Shown here: piece after piece, positions 1 through 6,283 of the stretch | Layout: each line of letters begins with the position of its first letter | Position numbering within the stretch: the stretch's first letter is position 1 | Origin: Clostridia bacterium | Lineage (GTDB): Bacteria; Bacillota; Clostridia; Christensenellales; Borkfalkiaceae | Direction of reading: 5' to 3' | DNA: 6,895 bases | Assembly (NCBI GenBank): GCA_017501125.1 | Contig: JAFVXN010000071.1 | Coordinates: forward strand, 1-6,895 | Notes under the pieces: model-generated | Told to the model about the DNA's origin: nothing | Database searches by the model: none | Seen by the model: the letters and a program-made list of their open reading frames with translations, nothing else | Made by a program: the position numbers and the translations under genes

Positions 1-10
1 AGGCGAAATA

Positions 11-520
11 ATGAAAAAATTGTTGGTCGTCGTGGATATGCAGAACGACTTCGTGACGGGTAGTTTGGGTAGCGTTGAGGCACAGGAAATCCTTCCCACC
101 GTCAAGGCGCTGGTAGAGAAAAACCGCAGGGCAGGTACGGATATAGTGTTTACACGCGACACCCACGGTAAGGACTATCTGTCCACGCAGGAAGGAAAAA
201 ACTTGCCCGTAGAACACTGCGTTAAAGGTACGGACGGCTGGCAAATCGTGGACGGATTGCATCAAGGCGAAAGGGTCTTCGATAAGCCGACGTTCGGGTC
301 GGTCGCTCTAGCGGAATACGTGAAAGAGAAGGCGTACGACGAGATTCTTTTGGTGGGCGTTTGCACGGATATTTGCGTGATTTCCAACGCCTTTTTGATC
401 AAGGCTTACGTGCCTGAGGCGCTCGTGCAGATTCAAGCCTCCGCTTGTGCGGGTGTGACGAAAGAGAGCCACGAAAGGGCGCTCGCCTCGGCAAAAACCT
501 GCCAAATCCAGATAATTTAA
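11..520 (+). CDS. Isochorismatase-family cysteine hydrolase (nicotinamidase-like)
   Basis: This 169-residue protein belongs to the isochorismatase-like cysteine hydrolases, whose best known member, PncA, deamidates nicotinamide to nicotinate in NAD salvage. The family signatures are visible in order. The N-terminal beta strand ends in VVDMQNDF, with catalytic Asp9. A probable metal site is formed by Asp50 and His52 (RDTH) together with His69. Catalytic Lys92 lies in FDKPTFGS, and the nucleophile is most likely Cys122 in GVCTDICV. It is a little shorter than typical PncA (about 180-210 residues) but looks complete and should be cytoplasmic. The ATG lies just inside the window, so only a short AGGCGA stretch upstream can be judged as a ribosome binding site. 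A terminator follows 25 bases after the stop, so it ends its transcription unit. The family is clear; nicotinamide as the substrate is inferred from the Asp/His/His metal set, and another small amide is possible. Confidence 0.9.
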   Translation: MKKLLVVVDMQNDFVTGSLGSVEAQEILPTVKALVEKNRRAGTDIVFTRDTHGKDYLSTQEGKNLPVEHCVKGTDGWQIVDGLHQGERVFDKPTFGSVALAEYVKEKAYDEILLVGVCTDICVISNAFLIKAYVPEALVQIQASACAGVTKESHERALASAKTCQIQII

Positions 521-545
521 CGAAGGATTGTGACAACGATACGCT

Positions 546-572
546 AAAAACCGCCGACGAGGGCGGTTTTTT
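546..572 (+). terminator. Intrinsic terminator of the cysteine hydrolase gene
   Basis: A 10-bp perfect stem pairs AAAAACCGCC (546-555) with GGCGGTTTTT (562-571) around a 6-base loop. The 3' arm runs into a T tract. It sits 25 bases after the stop at 520 and isolates this gene from the next operon. The A tract in the 5' arm means it could also stop minus-strand transcripts. Confidence 0.9.
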
Positions 573-583
573 CACGTCCGCTT

Positions 584-592
584 TGTGGATAA
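584..592 (-). promoter_or_regulatory. Perfect DnaA-box 9-mer (TTATCCACA on minus strand)
   Basis: The plus strand reads TGTGGATAA, the exact complement of the consensus DnaA box TTATCCACA. It lies about 48 bp upstream of the -35 element of the downstream promoter and next to an AT-rich stretch. It is a single box, not a cluster, so an origin is not supported. It may be a DnaA regulatory or titration site, or chance. Confidence 0.4.
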
Positions 593-599
593 CTTCATA

Positions 600-619
600 A
601 AAATATTATAAAATATTTT
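600..619. repeat. AT-rich palindrome upstream of promoter
   Basis: AAAATATT (600-607) and AATATTTT (612-619) form a perfect 8-bp inverted repeat with a 4-base centre, inside an AT-only run. It lies about 20 bp upstream of the -35 hexamer. It could act as an UP-element-like A/T tract or as a repressor operator. Confidence 0.4.
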
Positions 620-639
620 CAAAATCGTCCGTTTGTGTG

Positions 640-668
640 TTGACAAAGGTTGCAAGGATGATTATAAT
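640..668 (+). promoter_or_regulatory. Consensus sigma-A promoter of the two-gene membrane operon
   Basis: The -35 hexamer TTGACA (640-645) and -10 hexamer TATAAT (663-668) are both exact consensus and separated by 17 bp. The predicted transcription start is near 675, giving a leader of about 75 nt. AT-rich DNA just upstream fits an UP element. The sequence suggests strong vegetative expression unless repressed. Confidence 0.9.
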
Positions 669-703
669 ATAAAATAACACATAGTACGCGTTTTAGTTTT
701 TTC

Positions 704-717
704 GCGCCCAAGGGCGC
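704..717 (+). promoter_or_regulatory. GC-rich hairpin in the 5' leader
   Basis: GCGCCC (704-709) and GGGCGC (712-717) form a compact stem in the leader, about 20 bases before the Shine-Dalgarno. A T6 run (697-702) precedes it rather than follows it, so it is not a plus-strand terminator. It could stabilise the mRNA or influence translation. No known riboswitch class was recognised. Confidence 0.4.
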
Positions 718-736
718 AGGCGCACAACGGTATGCG

Positions 737-742
737 AGGAGG
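737..742 (+). promoter_or_regulatory. Shine-Dalgarno that fixes a GTG start
   Basis: AGGAGG lies 7 bases before the GTG at 750. It overlaps the start region of the alternative in-frame ATG at 732, which has no Shine-Dalgarno of its own. This decides in favour of GTG 750 as the start. Confidence 0.85.
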
Positions 743-749
743 CATTCGA

Positions 750-1595
750 GTGGGTAATAAGGAAAAGAAAACGAAAGAAAAGCTTCAGCCGCTGTCTGCA
801 AAGATGCGCGGTTTGCTTGGCGTGGGGATTGCGGCGACGGTGCTCGTCGGCACGTTCGCTTGCAGTGCGCTGACGACGGGGAAGAATATGTTCTCCTTCG
901 TCACGACGGGCAACGCAATGGACAGATTTAGTCCCGAGACGGCGCAGACCTCCAAGACGGAGACGGAATGGTTCTTCTACCAAGCGGCAAACTGCTTCTA
1001 TTACGATGTAGAGCAAAAGTATACGTCGTACACCATGACCTATAACTGTTCGTTGGAATACGCCAACTGGAAACAACAGACGTACACCAACGCTTGGAGA
1101 GAGGTCGAGGCACAGGTGGACGAGAACTACACGATGTTCACGGTGACGGACGAGTATGCCGAGGCGCTGACCTTTAATAGAACGGTTAGGGAATTCATCG
1201 TCTGCAAAAAGGGCGAAAACGCCGGCAAGATTTGGGGCCGCTATTGTGAGGCGGATCAATCGGCGAGCGACGTTGAATTGCTCGCTAAGGAAAAGTGGAC
1301 GGAGGTTAGCGGCTCGTTGACCAACGTAATGGGTTCGGCTGCTTCGCTGTTGCAAGACGCGGTCTACGGCAACTACGATTTTCTCAACGGTCAATTCGCC
1401 TTCTCTATGGCCAAAGGGAATAAGTCGGGCAACGGCTACTTAAAGCCTGGTATGACGCCCACGCTTTCCTTCTCTTACGAGACGGCAGGGGAAAGATACG
1501 AGACGGGTCACCACGAGTGGATTTGTTCCTACTTGAACGCGACGACGGTCGTCCTTCCTCAATCCTTTCTTAAAGTGATAGGAGGTGTGGCATGA
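750..1595 (+). CDS. Membrane-anchored or secreted protein of unknown function, first gene of operon
   Basis: I do not recognise a family. With the GTG start the protein has 281 residues. A strongly basic, hydrophilic N-terminus (KEKKTKEK) is followed by one hydrophobic segment at about residues 21-43, consistent with a signal peptide or an N-terminal anchor with the rest outside. Cys38 sits at the end of this segment, but TFAC is a poor lipobox. The remaining ~235 residues are polar and rich in aromatic residues and threonine (for example ETEWFFYQAANCFYYD). They contain Cys82, Cys100, Cys152, Cys166 and Cys259, which could form disulfides if exported. The stop overlaps the next start as ATGA, so the pair is translationally coupled and its products probably work together at the membrane. 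A consensus promoter lies upstream. An in-frame ATG at 732 would add six residues but lacks a ribosome binding site. Confidence 0.75.
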   Translation: MGNKEKKTKEKLQPLSAKMRGLLGVGIAATVLVGTFACSALTTGKNMFSFVTTGNAMDRFSPETAQTSKTETEWFFYQAANCFYYDVEQKYTSYTMTYNCSLEYANWKQQTYTNAWREVEAQVDENYTMFTVTDEYAEALTFNRTVREFIVCKKGENAGKIWGRYCEADQSASDVELLAKEKWTEVSGSLTNVMGSAASLLQDAVYGNYDFLNGQFAFSMAKGNKSGNGYLKPGMTPTLSFSYETAGERYETGHHEWICSYLNATTVVLPQSFLKVIGGVA

Positions 1596-3046
1596 GTCAA
1601 GTGTTGACGAAAAAGCAGCAGGCAATGCGCGAAAGTATGCGCGCCTCTAGTAAAAAACAACGTATCGCAGGGCTGTTATATTTCTTCGGCGTCCTTTTGA
1701 TGACGGTTGCGGCCTTCTTCCCGCTGATCCAAAACGTCAGTTTCTCCATCACGGGGGATCTCAGTATCCTCAATTGCTGGGGACCGATGGAAGAGATGGC
1801 GTATTTCAAACTGTCGGTGTTTGCAATCGGGATGAACTTCTTCGTCTCCCTTTTGTACGTATTCACCGTAGCCGTATGTTTGTTGAACGTGATTCTTTCC
1901 GTCCTTACTTTGGACGGCTTGTTCCGTAAAGGCTCGAAGGAGATAGGGTACAATCAAAACGCGCTCGCTATGGATAGATTGGCGAAAATTTTCTCTTCTA
2001 CCTACGTTGCGCAGTTGTATTTGGTATATTTCACCCATATGTTTATCGAGTCCACGCCCACGACGTTGTTCTATTTGGTGACCGTTCTTTTCTTGGCGGT
2101 TCACTTCGTCGGCGGATATATCGGTATGGGTACGAGCCGCTTCAACGTGGAAGACGGCATGATTAAGGAAGAACCCCGCGTTAAGGGTAGATTCCTGCCC
2201 ATGGTCCGCAACGCAATGCAAATGGTGCTCGTCGCCGCGCTCATGTTCTTTATGTCGCAGGCGAATATCATCAATAACTATCTCTTTTTCTTCAATAAGG
2301 AATCGTGGGTCACGATGTTCGGTGATTTTAAGGCGAATTTCGGTACCATCGTCAGCCACTGTTTCAATCCTTTGCTGCAACTTAGTATCTGCCACTTTAT
2401 GCTCCTGATCGTCGTACACGCGGCCAACCCGACGGAGTGGGATAGGGAAGGTAGTAAGGCGAAAGGTATGTGGACGGTGCGCATCTTCGCTATTTTGACG
2501 ATGGCGGCTGCGTTGGCGTTCAATGGGCTTAAGATGTATCTGGCGTTGGCGCACGGTTCTACCGCCGTATCCATGCAGATGATTTACGTATTGGTGATTG
2601 CGGCGGCGTTGTGCGCAATGGAATTCCTCCTTGCAGGCTTGCCGAAGGATAGAGAAAACGTCCCTTGTGCAGACCCCGTAGCGGATTTGCCCGACGAAGT
2701 AGCGTGTGCAGAATGTGATTCCTGCGGCGGTGCGGCTACGACGGCGGCTGAGGTTGACGAGGACGGGCGCGTCTATGCAACTCCCATCGCAACCAACGCG
2801 TTAAAGCGCGAGGCGTACAAAGCGGCGCTGAAAGCGAAATGGCTGGAAAGAGCGAAAGAGGACGCCTCTCCTGAAACGATGCAAGAAGAGGTCAAAAACT
2901 GGAAGAAACCTGCCGACGAGGACGAGGAATTGGTCCTTGGCGAGGCAAAGAAAGTTAAGTGCCCTCACTGTGGTGAGATCGTTTGGGCGAAAGAAGGCGC
3001 GGTTGCGTACGTCTGCCCCGAGTGCGCAGAAAGATTCTCTTTCTAA
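1592..3046 (+). CDS. Polytopic membrane protein with C-terminal zinc ribbon, unknown function
   Basis: This 484-residue protein has a basic N-terminus followed by about seven or eight hydrophobic segments, at roughly 25-48, 75-106, 138-151, 157-180, 206-226, 252-276, 296-318 and 326-349. A hydrophilic tail of about 135 residues follows. It holds two cysteine groups. The first is Cys359, then Cys372, Cys375 and Cys378 (CAECDSC). The second is a C-terminal zinc ribbon, CPHC at 457-460 and CPEC at 475-478. A charged, helix-prone stretch (about 400-450, rich in Lys and Glu) joins them. The zinc ribbon implies a cytoplasmic tail, perhaps a sensor or docking module. AGGAGGT lies 5 bases before the ATG, which overlaps the preceding stop codon by 4 bases. 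I see no transporter, kinase or protease motif. The ribbon is clear; any function is unknown. Confidence 0.8.
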   Translation: MSQVLTKKQQAMRESMRASSKKQRIAGLLYFFGVLLMTVAAFFPLIQNVSFSITGDLSILNCWGPMEEMAYFKLSVFAIGMNFFVSLLYVFTVAVCLLNVILSVLTLDGLFRKGSKEIGYNQNALAMDRLAKIFSSTYVAQLYLVYFTHMFIESTPTTLFYLVTVLFLAVHFVGGYIGMGTSRFNVEDGMIKEEPRVKGRFLPMVRNAMQMVLVAALMFFMSQANIINNYLFFFNKESWVTMFGDFKANFGTIVSHCFNPLLQLSICHFMLLIVVHAANPTEWDREGSKAKGMWTVRIFAILTMAAALAFNGLKMYLALAHGSTAVSMQMIYVLVIAAALCAMEFLLAGLPKDRENVPCADPVADLPDEVACAECDSCGGAATTAAEVDEDGRVYATPIATNALKREAYKAALKAKWLERAKEDASPETMQEEVKNWKKPADEDEELVLGEAKKVKCPHCGEIVWAKEGAVAYVCPECAERFSF

Positions 3047-3063
3047 GCGATTGTAAGATAATA

Positions 3064-3095
3064 AAAACCCCCTACTAGTGTAGGGGGTTTTGTTT
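3064..3095 (+). terminator. Terminator of the membrane-protein operon (bidirectional)
   Basis: A 12-bp perfect stem pairs AAAACCCCCTAC (3064-3075) with GTAGGGGGTTTT (3080-3091) around TAGT. A T-rich tail follows on the plus strand. It starts 18 bases after the stop at 3046. The A tract on the 5' side gives a U tail to minus-strand transcripts too. Confidence 0.9.
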
Positions 3096-3099
3096 CGAT

Positions 3100-3133
3100 A
3101 AAAAAGACAAGGCGTAAAAACCTTGTCTTTTTT
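3100..3133 (-). terminator. Terminator of the zinc-ribbon gene (bidirectional)
   Basis: A 13-bp perfect stem pairs 3100-3112 (AAAAAAGACAAGG) with 3121-3133 (CCTTGTCTTTTTT) around an 8-base loop. It begins 7 bases after the minus-strand stop codon at 3141 and ends in a T6 tract on either strand. It serves the convergent minus-strand gene and backs up the operon terminator next to it. Confidence 0.9.
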
Positions 3134-3140
3134 CATAGCG

Positions 3141-3707
3141 TTAATATAGAGCGAAAGCGGTTCCCATGACGGTCAAATAATAGATGAAATAAATCAAAAA
3201 TACGAGCGCAAGGGAAACGATTGAGATGACGAGCCCTGCCGTAGCCATGCCGCGCCTGTTCGGAGAGATATCGTGCTTGCGCGCGAGGATACAAAAGACG
3301 AGGGCGACGACGGGTTCGAAGAAGGACAGTATGAACCCCAGCAAGGCAAAGGTTTCCCAAGGCTGGTTGCTAGTCTTCGTGGGCGCCGATTGCGTAGGTT
3401 GAGCCGATTGGGCAGGGTGCCTATCCGCCAAATTCCCACAGATGGGGCAATAGGTTGCGTTGGCGTTGATTTGTCTGCCACAGGCAAGGCAAATCTTTTG
3501 GGACGAACTAAAGAATTCGTCGTGTTCCTCGTAAGAGGCTTGCGCAACGGGTTGTGCGCTCTGTTCTTCTTTGGGTTGTGCGTATTGCGCCGTTTCTTTT
3601 TGCGTGGGGTCGTTGCCCAAGAAACTGTTGCAAGCGGCACAGTATTCGCCACCGACGGGCGTCATATTACCACAATAGGGGCATTTCCTTTTTTGAATTT
3701 CGCCCAT
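3141..3707 (-). CDS. Double zinc-ribbon protein with DUF4190-like membrane domain
   Basis: This 188-residue protein has two Cys4 zinc ribbons. The first is C9-P-Y-C12 with C23-A-A-C26, and the second is C73-L-A-C76 with C87-P-I-C90. They are joined by a Gln/Ala/Pro-rich linker with repeated AQP units. A second low-complexity stretch (about 95-115) leads to two hydrophobic helices at about 119-141 and 154-180. The segment between the helices (LARKHDISPNRRGMATAGLV) resembles the DUF4190 family, where small membrane proteins often carry N-terminal zinc ribbons. The molecular function of such proteins is not established. The ribbons should be cytoplasmic. AAGGAGGA lies 5 bases before the ATG. The gene is downstream of spoIIE on the same strand with an 88-base gap, has its own consensus promoter, and ends at a terminator. 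The domain layout is firm; the role is unknown. Confidence 0.85.
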   Translation of the reverse strand: MGEIQKRKCPYCGNMTPVGGEYCAACNSFLGNDPTQKETAQYAQPKEEQSAQPVAQASYEEHDEFFSSSQKICLACGRQINANATYCPICGNLADRHPAQSAQPTQSAPTKTSNQPWETFALLGFILSFFEPVVALVFCILARKHDISPNRRGMATAGLVISIVSLALVFLIYFIYYLTVMGTAFALY

Positions 3708-3741
3708 AATTATCCTCCTTTCGTATACTTATTTCATCATT

Positions 3742-3770
3742 ATTATACGCGCGCAGGAGAAGAATGTCAA
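3742..3770 (-). promoter_or_regulatory. Consensus sigma-A promoter of the zinc-ribbon gene
   Basis: Read on the minus strand, TTGACA (3765-3770) and TATAAT (3742-3747) are exact consensus with a 17-bp spacer. The predicted start is near 3735, giving a leader of about 28 nt that contains the Shine-Dalgarno. The promoter lies wholly in the gap after spoIIE, so this gene can be expressed during growth independently of sporulation. Confidence 0.88.
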
Positions 3771-3795
3771 GGCTCTGGCGAAAATAATTGTATTT

Positions 3796-6117
3796 TTAGG
3801 CGGCTTTATACAGCCGAACTGCGACCACCGTCATATCGTCTTTGGCGACGTCGCCGTATTTTTGTAAGGCGTAGTCGAGTACGCTGTCAGCGAGTAGTTG
3901 CGGGTTGGAGGTGGCGGCGGATTTTAAGAGGTTGCAAAGGTCGGTGGTCGATCCGAAAGCGCTACTGATTCCGTCGCTGACGAAAAGGATGACGTCGTTT
4001 TCTTTTAGAGGATAAGAGACGCAATCGGGACGCAGGCTGTCAAGGATACCGAGGGGCAGGGAGGAACTTTCCAGTACCTGAATGCTCTTTTCGCTGAGGA
4101 TAAAAGAGGTGGGGGAGCCGATTTTGACGACGTCCGCTTTGCCGTTGTCAAGGTCGACTACGCCGATATCCACGCAGGTAAAACTCTCTTCTTTGCCGAA
4201 ACTGAGCAACTTGTTGATGGTGGAAAGGATGAGTTCGGGCGGCATTTTTGCGCGATAAAAACTCTCCAAAAGGGAGAGGGTGCACGAGGCAATCGTCTGC
4301 GCGTATTCACCGCTCCCCATACCGTCTGCGAGGGCGACGATAAATCGCCTCTCGTCGATTTTGAGGACGGAGTAGGCGTCGCCGCACGCTTTTTCTCCCT
4401 CCTTCGTCCGCCCTGCGACGCCAAACGCAGCGTCGAAATAGGGTCGTTTTCGCAAGATAAAACAGCACTTGTCGCGACTTAAGGAGATGCGTTTTGAGGT
4501 CATCAGCGGCGTTTTTAAGACGTCTTTTGCTACCGCGGATATCCTTTGGATATCCGTGTTGCCGTAGGTGATGAGGGAAAGGGTAAAATCCTCCTCGTCG
4601 CCACAGATCATAATCTCCGTGCAGACGACCCCCGCCTTTAAGAAGGCGACGGATAATTCCTTTTCCAGTTGCGTCTGTCTAGTCAACGGCTGGCTTTGTT
4701 CCAAGGCGAGGTTTTTCAAGATTTCGCTGACACCTTGCGCCTGCGCCGCCAGTAGTTCCCTGCCCGACGCGGCGTTTTCCGACTCCAGCATAAACCGCTT
4801 AAAATCGGTCAGGTGTCGATTGACGGAGTATAATAGGTCGCTCTGCCTATCGCATAGCGAGGCGAGGTTGTCCGTCATATCGATTAGGCTCGTCCTGCCT
4901 TTCATGCACCCTACCTCGACGAGACGTTGCAGTTCGCTTTTGCCTCCGCGCATTTGGCAATTTTTATAGGACGGGCACGCCTGACAGCACTCCTGCCAGA
5001 CGGTGTTGACGATGAAGGCGCGCGCGTTCTTTTCCGCGTCGTCGCAGGAGAGGGAGGAGAAGGTGGTCTGGATCTCCTTGAAGAGTGCGGACAGTTCGAA
5101 AAGTTGTCCGCCTGCCGCGGCACGACTGAGATTAACGCTGATGCGCGCAAGGTGTTTTTCCCGATAAAAAATCAGTTCGTTTTCCAGTTTTTGTTGGAGT
5201 GCAGAAGGGGTGATAAGGAAAAGGAAAGCGGGGATTAACGCGGATAGCAAAGTGGGGATGAACAGAGCGGAGGAGGGGGTTAACGCGCCGTCTACGTAGG
5301 CAAAGAGGGTAAGGACGGAAAGGGCGGCAAGGCACAGCCCGATTTTGCCCGTCCTGCAAAAGAGGACGAGTGCGATAGCCAAGATGAAAAATCTCGCCAT
5401 CGCCGTGTTGCCAAGTAGCGTACAGGGTAGGCTTAGTACGAAAGAAAATAGGACGCCGCTACCGTCTTTTGTGAGGTGGCAAAAGGCGAGCAAAAGAAAA
5501 ACGGCGGCACCCAGATACGCGAAGAACCCGAAAAAACGGCAAAAACCTATCCCTGTCAGTACGTATAATAGGGCGGAGAAAAGCAGTTCTTCTACCCGTA
5601 ATCGGCATTTTAGCAGTTTATGGGTTAGGGCGTAGACGGCGAGGGAAAAGAGGACGGACGAGAGAAAAATTACCGCGCAGACGACGGCTTTCTGCGTCCA
5701 GGCTCCCTTCAAGAAAGGGATAGAAAAGGGCAGGGGATACGCCTGAAAATCAGGTAGGAATAAAAAGACGGCAAGCCCTAACGCTAAGGCGAGAAAGGGA
5801 GGAAAGAGAGAGACGGTTTTTTCCTTGCCCGTCAGGGTGAAAGCCAGCCGAGCCTTTTTGAACATCGTAAAAGCGGCGACGCTCAGTAGCGCTTGGACGA
5901 GATAACATAAGATAATTTTCCACTCCCAAAAAATCAGCGAGGAAAGAAAATATCCCACGCCGCAGACGTACGGGTTGAGCCCCGAAAGGCAGAGGGCGGT
6001 TAAAAAGGCGAGCCCAAAGGGCTCGGCGTTGTCGCCGACTTGGCTAAGGCATAATAAGGCGAGCCACGCGGGCAAGTATAGTAAAAGGGAAAGTGGTTGG
6101 AAAGTTTTTTGTTTCAT
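3796..6117 (-). CDS. spoIIE: Stage II sporulation protein E, membrane PP2C-type serine phosphatase
   Basis: SpoIIE sits at the polar septum and dephosphorylates the anti-anti-sigma factor SpoIIAA, which releases sigma-F in the forespore. It also interacts with FtsZ in Bacillus. This 773-residue protein shows the full architecture. About ten hydrophobic helices occupy residues 10-305. A central, partly helical regulatory region (about 306-560) includes the Cys-rich stretch ECCQACPSYKNCQMR (376-390), typical of the family. A C-terminal PP2C/SpoIIE phosphatase domain spans about 565-770. Metal-binding acidic residues are visible: Asp580 in CGDAYS, Asp598 in ADGMGSGEYA, Asp715 in VSDGISSA, and Asp760-Asp761 in KDDMTVVAV. 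It is slightly shorter than the Bacillus protein (about 827 residues) but looks complete. AAGGAG lies 7 bases before the ATG. It is divergent from spoIIGA, and no clear terminator follows it. Confidence 0.96.
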   Translation of the reverse strand: MKQKTFQPLSLLLYLPAWLALLCLSQVGDNAEPFGLAFLTALCLSGLNPYVCGVGYFLSSLIFWEWKIILCYLVQALLSVAAFTMFKKARLAFTLTGKEKTVSLFPPFLALALGLAVFLFLPDFQAYPLPFSIPFLKGAWTQKAVVCAVIFLSSVLFSLAVYALTHKLLKCRLRVEELLFSALLYVLTGIGFCRFFGFFAYLGAAVFLLLAFCHLTKDGSGVLFSFVLSLPCTLLGNTAMARFFILAIALVLFCRTGKIGLCLAALSVLTLFAYVDGALTPSSALFIPTLLSALIPAFLFLITPSALQQKLENELIFYREKHLARISVNLSRAAAGGQLFELSALFKEIQTTFSSLSCDDAEKNARAFIVNTVWQECCQACPSYKNCQMRGGKSELQRLVEVGCMKGRTSLIDMTDNLASLCDRQSDLLYSVNRHLTDFKRFMLESENAASGRELLAAQAQGVSEILKNLALEQSQPLTRQTQLEKELSVAFLKAGVVCTEIMICGDEEDFTLSLITYGNTDIQRISAVAKDVLKTPLMTSKRISLSRDKCCFILRKRPYFDAAFGVAGRTKEGEKACGDAYSVLKIDERRFIVALADGMGSGEYAQTIASCTLSLLESFYRAKMPPELILSTINKLLSFGKEESFTCVDIGVVDLDNGKADVVKIGSPTSFILSEKSIQVLESSSLPLGILDSLRPDCVSYPLKENDVILFVSDGISSAFGSTTDLCNLLKSAATSNPQLLADSVLDYALQKYGDVAKDDMTVVAVRLYKAA

Positions 6118-6144
6118 ACGGGCACTCCTTCGCGCGTTTTGGTC

Positions 6145-6179
6145 AGTATAGCAAACGGGACGAAGGGAAATTTGACGTG
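6145..6179 (-). promoter_or_regulatory. Putative spoIIE promoter with a weak Spo0A-like box
   Basis: On the minus strand, TATACT (6145-6150) matches the -10 consensus at five of six positions and would start transcripts near 6138, about 20 bases before the ATG. There is no good -35 at 17 bp. Instead CACGTCAAA (6171-6179) matches the Spo0A box TTTGTCRAA at six of nine positions, starting 20 bp upstream of the -10. This layout resembles Spo0A-activated sigma-A promoters, which have a poor or displaced -35. Assignment is by inspection only. Confidence 0.4.
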
Positions 6180-6257
6180 TTTACGCAAAAAAAGGGGAAA
6201 AAGGGAGAAAGTGAAAGTATCGGCGTCGTTGGCAAAATAAGAGGGGAGTGGCGAGAA

Positions 6258-6281
6258 AACGCCTTCGACGAAAAAGGCGTT
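6258..6281. repeat. Inverted repeat overlapping the distal 0A box
   Basis: AACGCCTT (6258-6265) and AAGGCGTT (6274-6281) form a perfect 8-bp inverted repeat around an 8-base centre that includes most of the distal Spo0A box. It could be an operator for a second regulator or a minor hairpin. It lacks a convincing T tract for a plus-strand terminator. Confidence 0.4.
6264..6272 (-). promoter_or_regulatory. Distal Spo0A box (8 of 9)
   Basis: The minus strand reads TTCGTCGAA, one mismatch from the Spo0A box TTTGTCGAA. It has the same orientation as the proximal box and its start is exactly 20 bp, about two helical turns, from it. Relative to the predicted spoIIGA start near 6335 it covers about -71 to -63. 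Confidence 0.55.
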
Positions 6282-6283
6282 CT

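Noticed and set aside
584..619. Replication origin (DnaA box plus AT-rich unwinding element)
   Set aside because: There is only one DnaA box and no dnaA, dnaN or rep gene in the window. An origin would need a cluster.
704..717. Attenuator terminator in the leader
   Set aside because: The T run precedes the stem on the plus strand, and an A run follows it on the minus strand. Neither orientation gives an intrinsic terminator.
732..749. ATG at 732 as the start of the first operon gene
   Set aside because: The AGGAGG at 737-742 falls inside this extension, and nothing like a ribosome binding site precedes 732. GTG 750 has ideal spacing.
846..863. Lipobox at Cys38 of the first operon protein
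   Set aside because: The residues before the Cys (T-F-A) do not fit the usual [LVI]-[ASTVI]-[GAS]-C pattern, so a lipoprotein call is not supported.
693..1394. Open frame of 233 codons on the minus strand opposite the first operon gene
   Set aside because: It is Arg-rich, lacks a credible ribosome binding site, and would run through the promoter and leader of a well-supported operon.
1676..2554. Long open frame of 292 codons on the minus strand inside the zinc-ribbon membrane protein gene
   Set aside because: The translation is very rich in Arg, His and Gln with no fold-like pattern and no ribosome binding site. It is antisense to a gene with clear membrane segments and a zinc ribbon.
3273..3968. 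Open frame of 231 codons on the plus strand across the zinc-ribbon gene and the spoIIE 3' end
   Set aside because: It overlaps two genes with recognisable domains and a consensus promoter, and its product has low-complexity Arg/Gly-rich composition.
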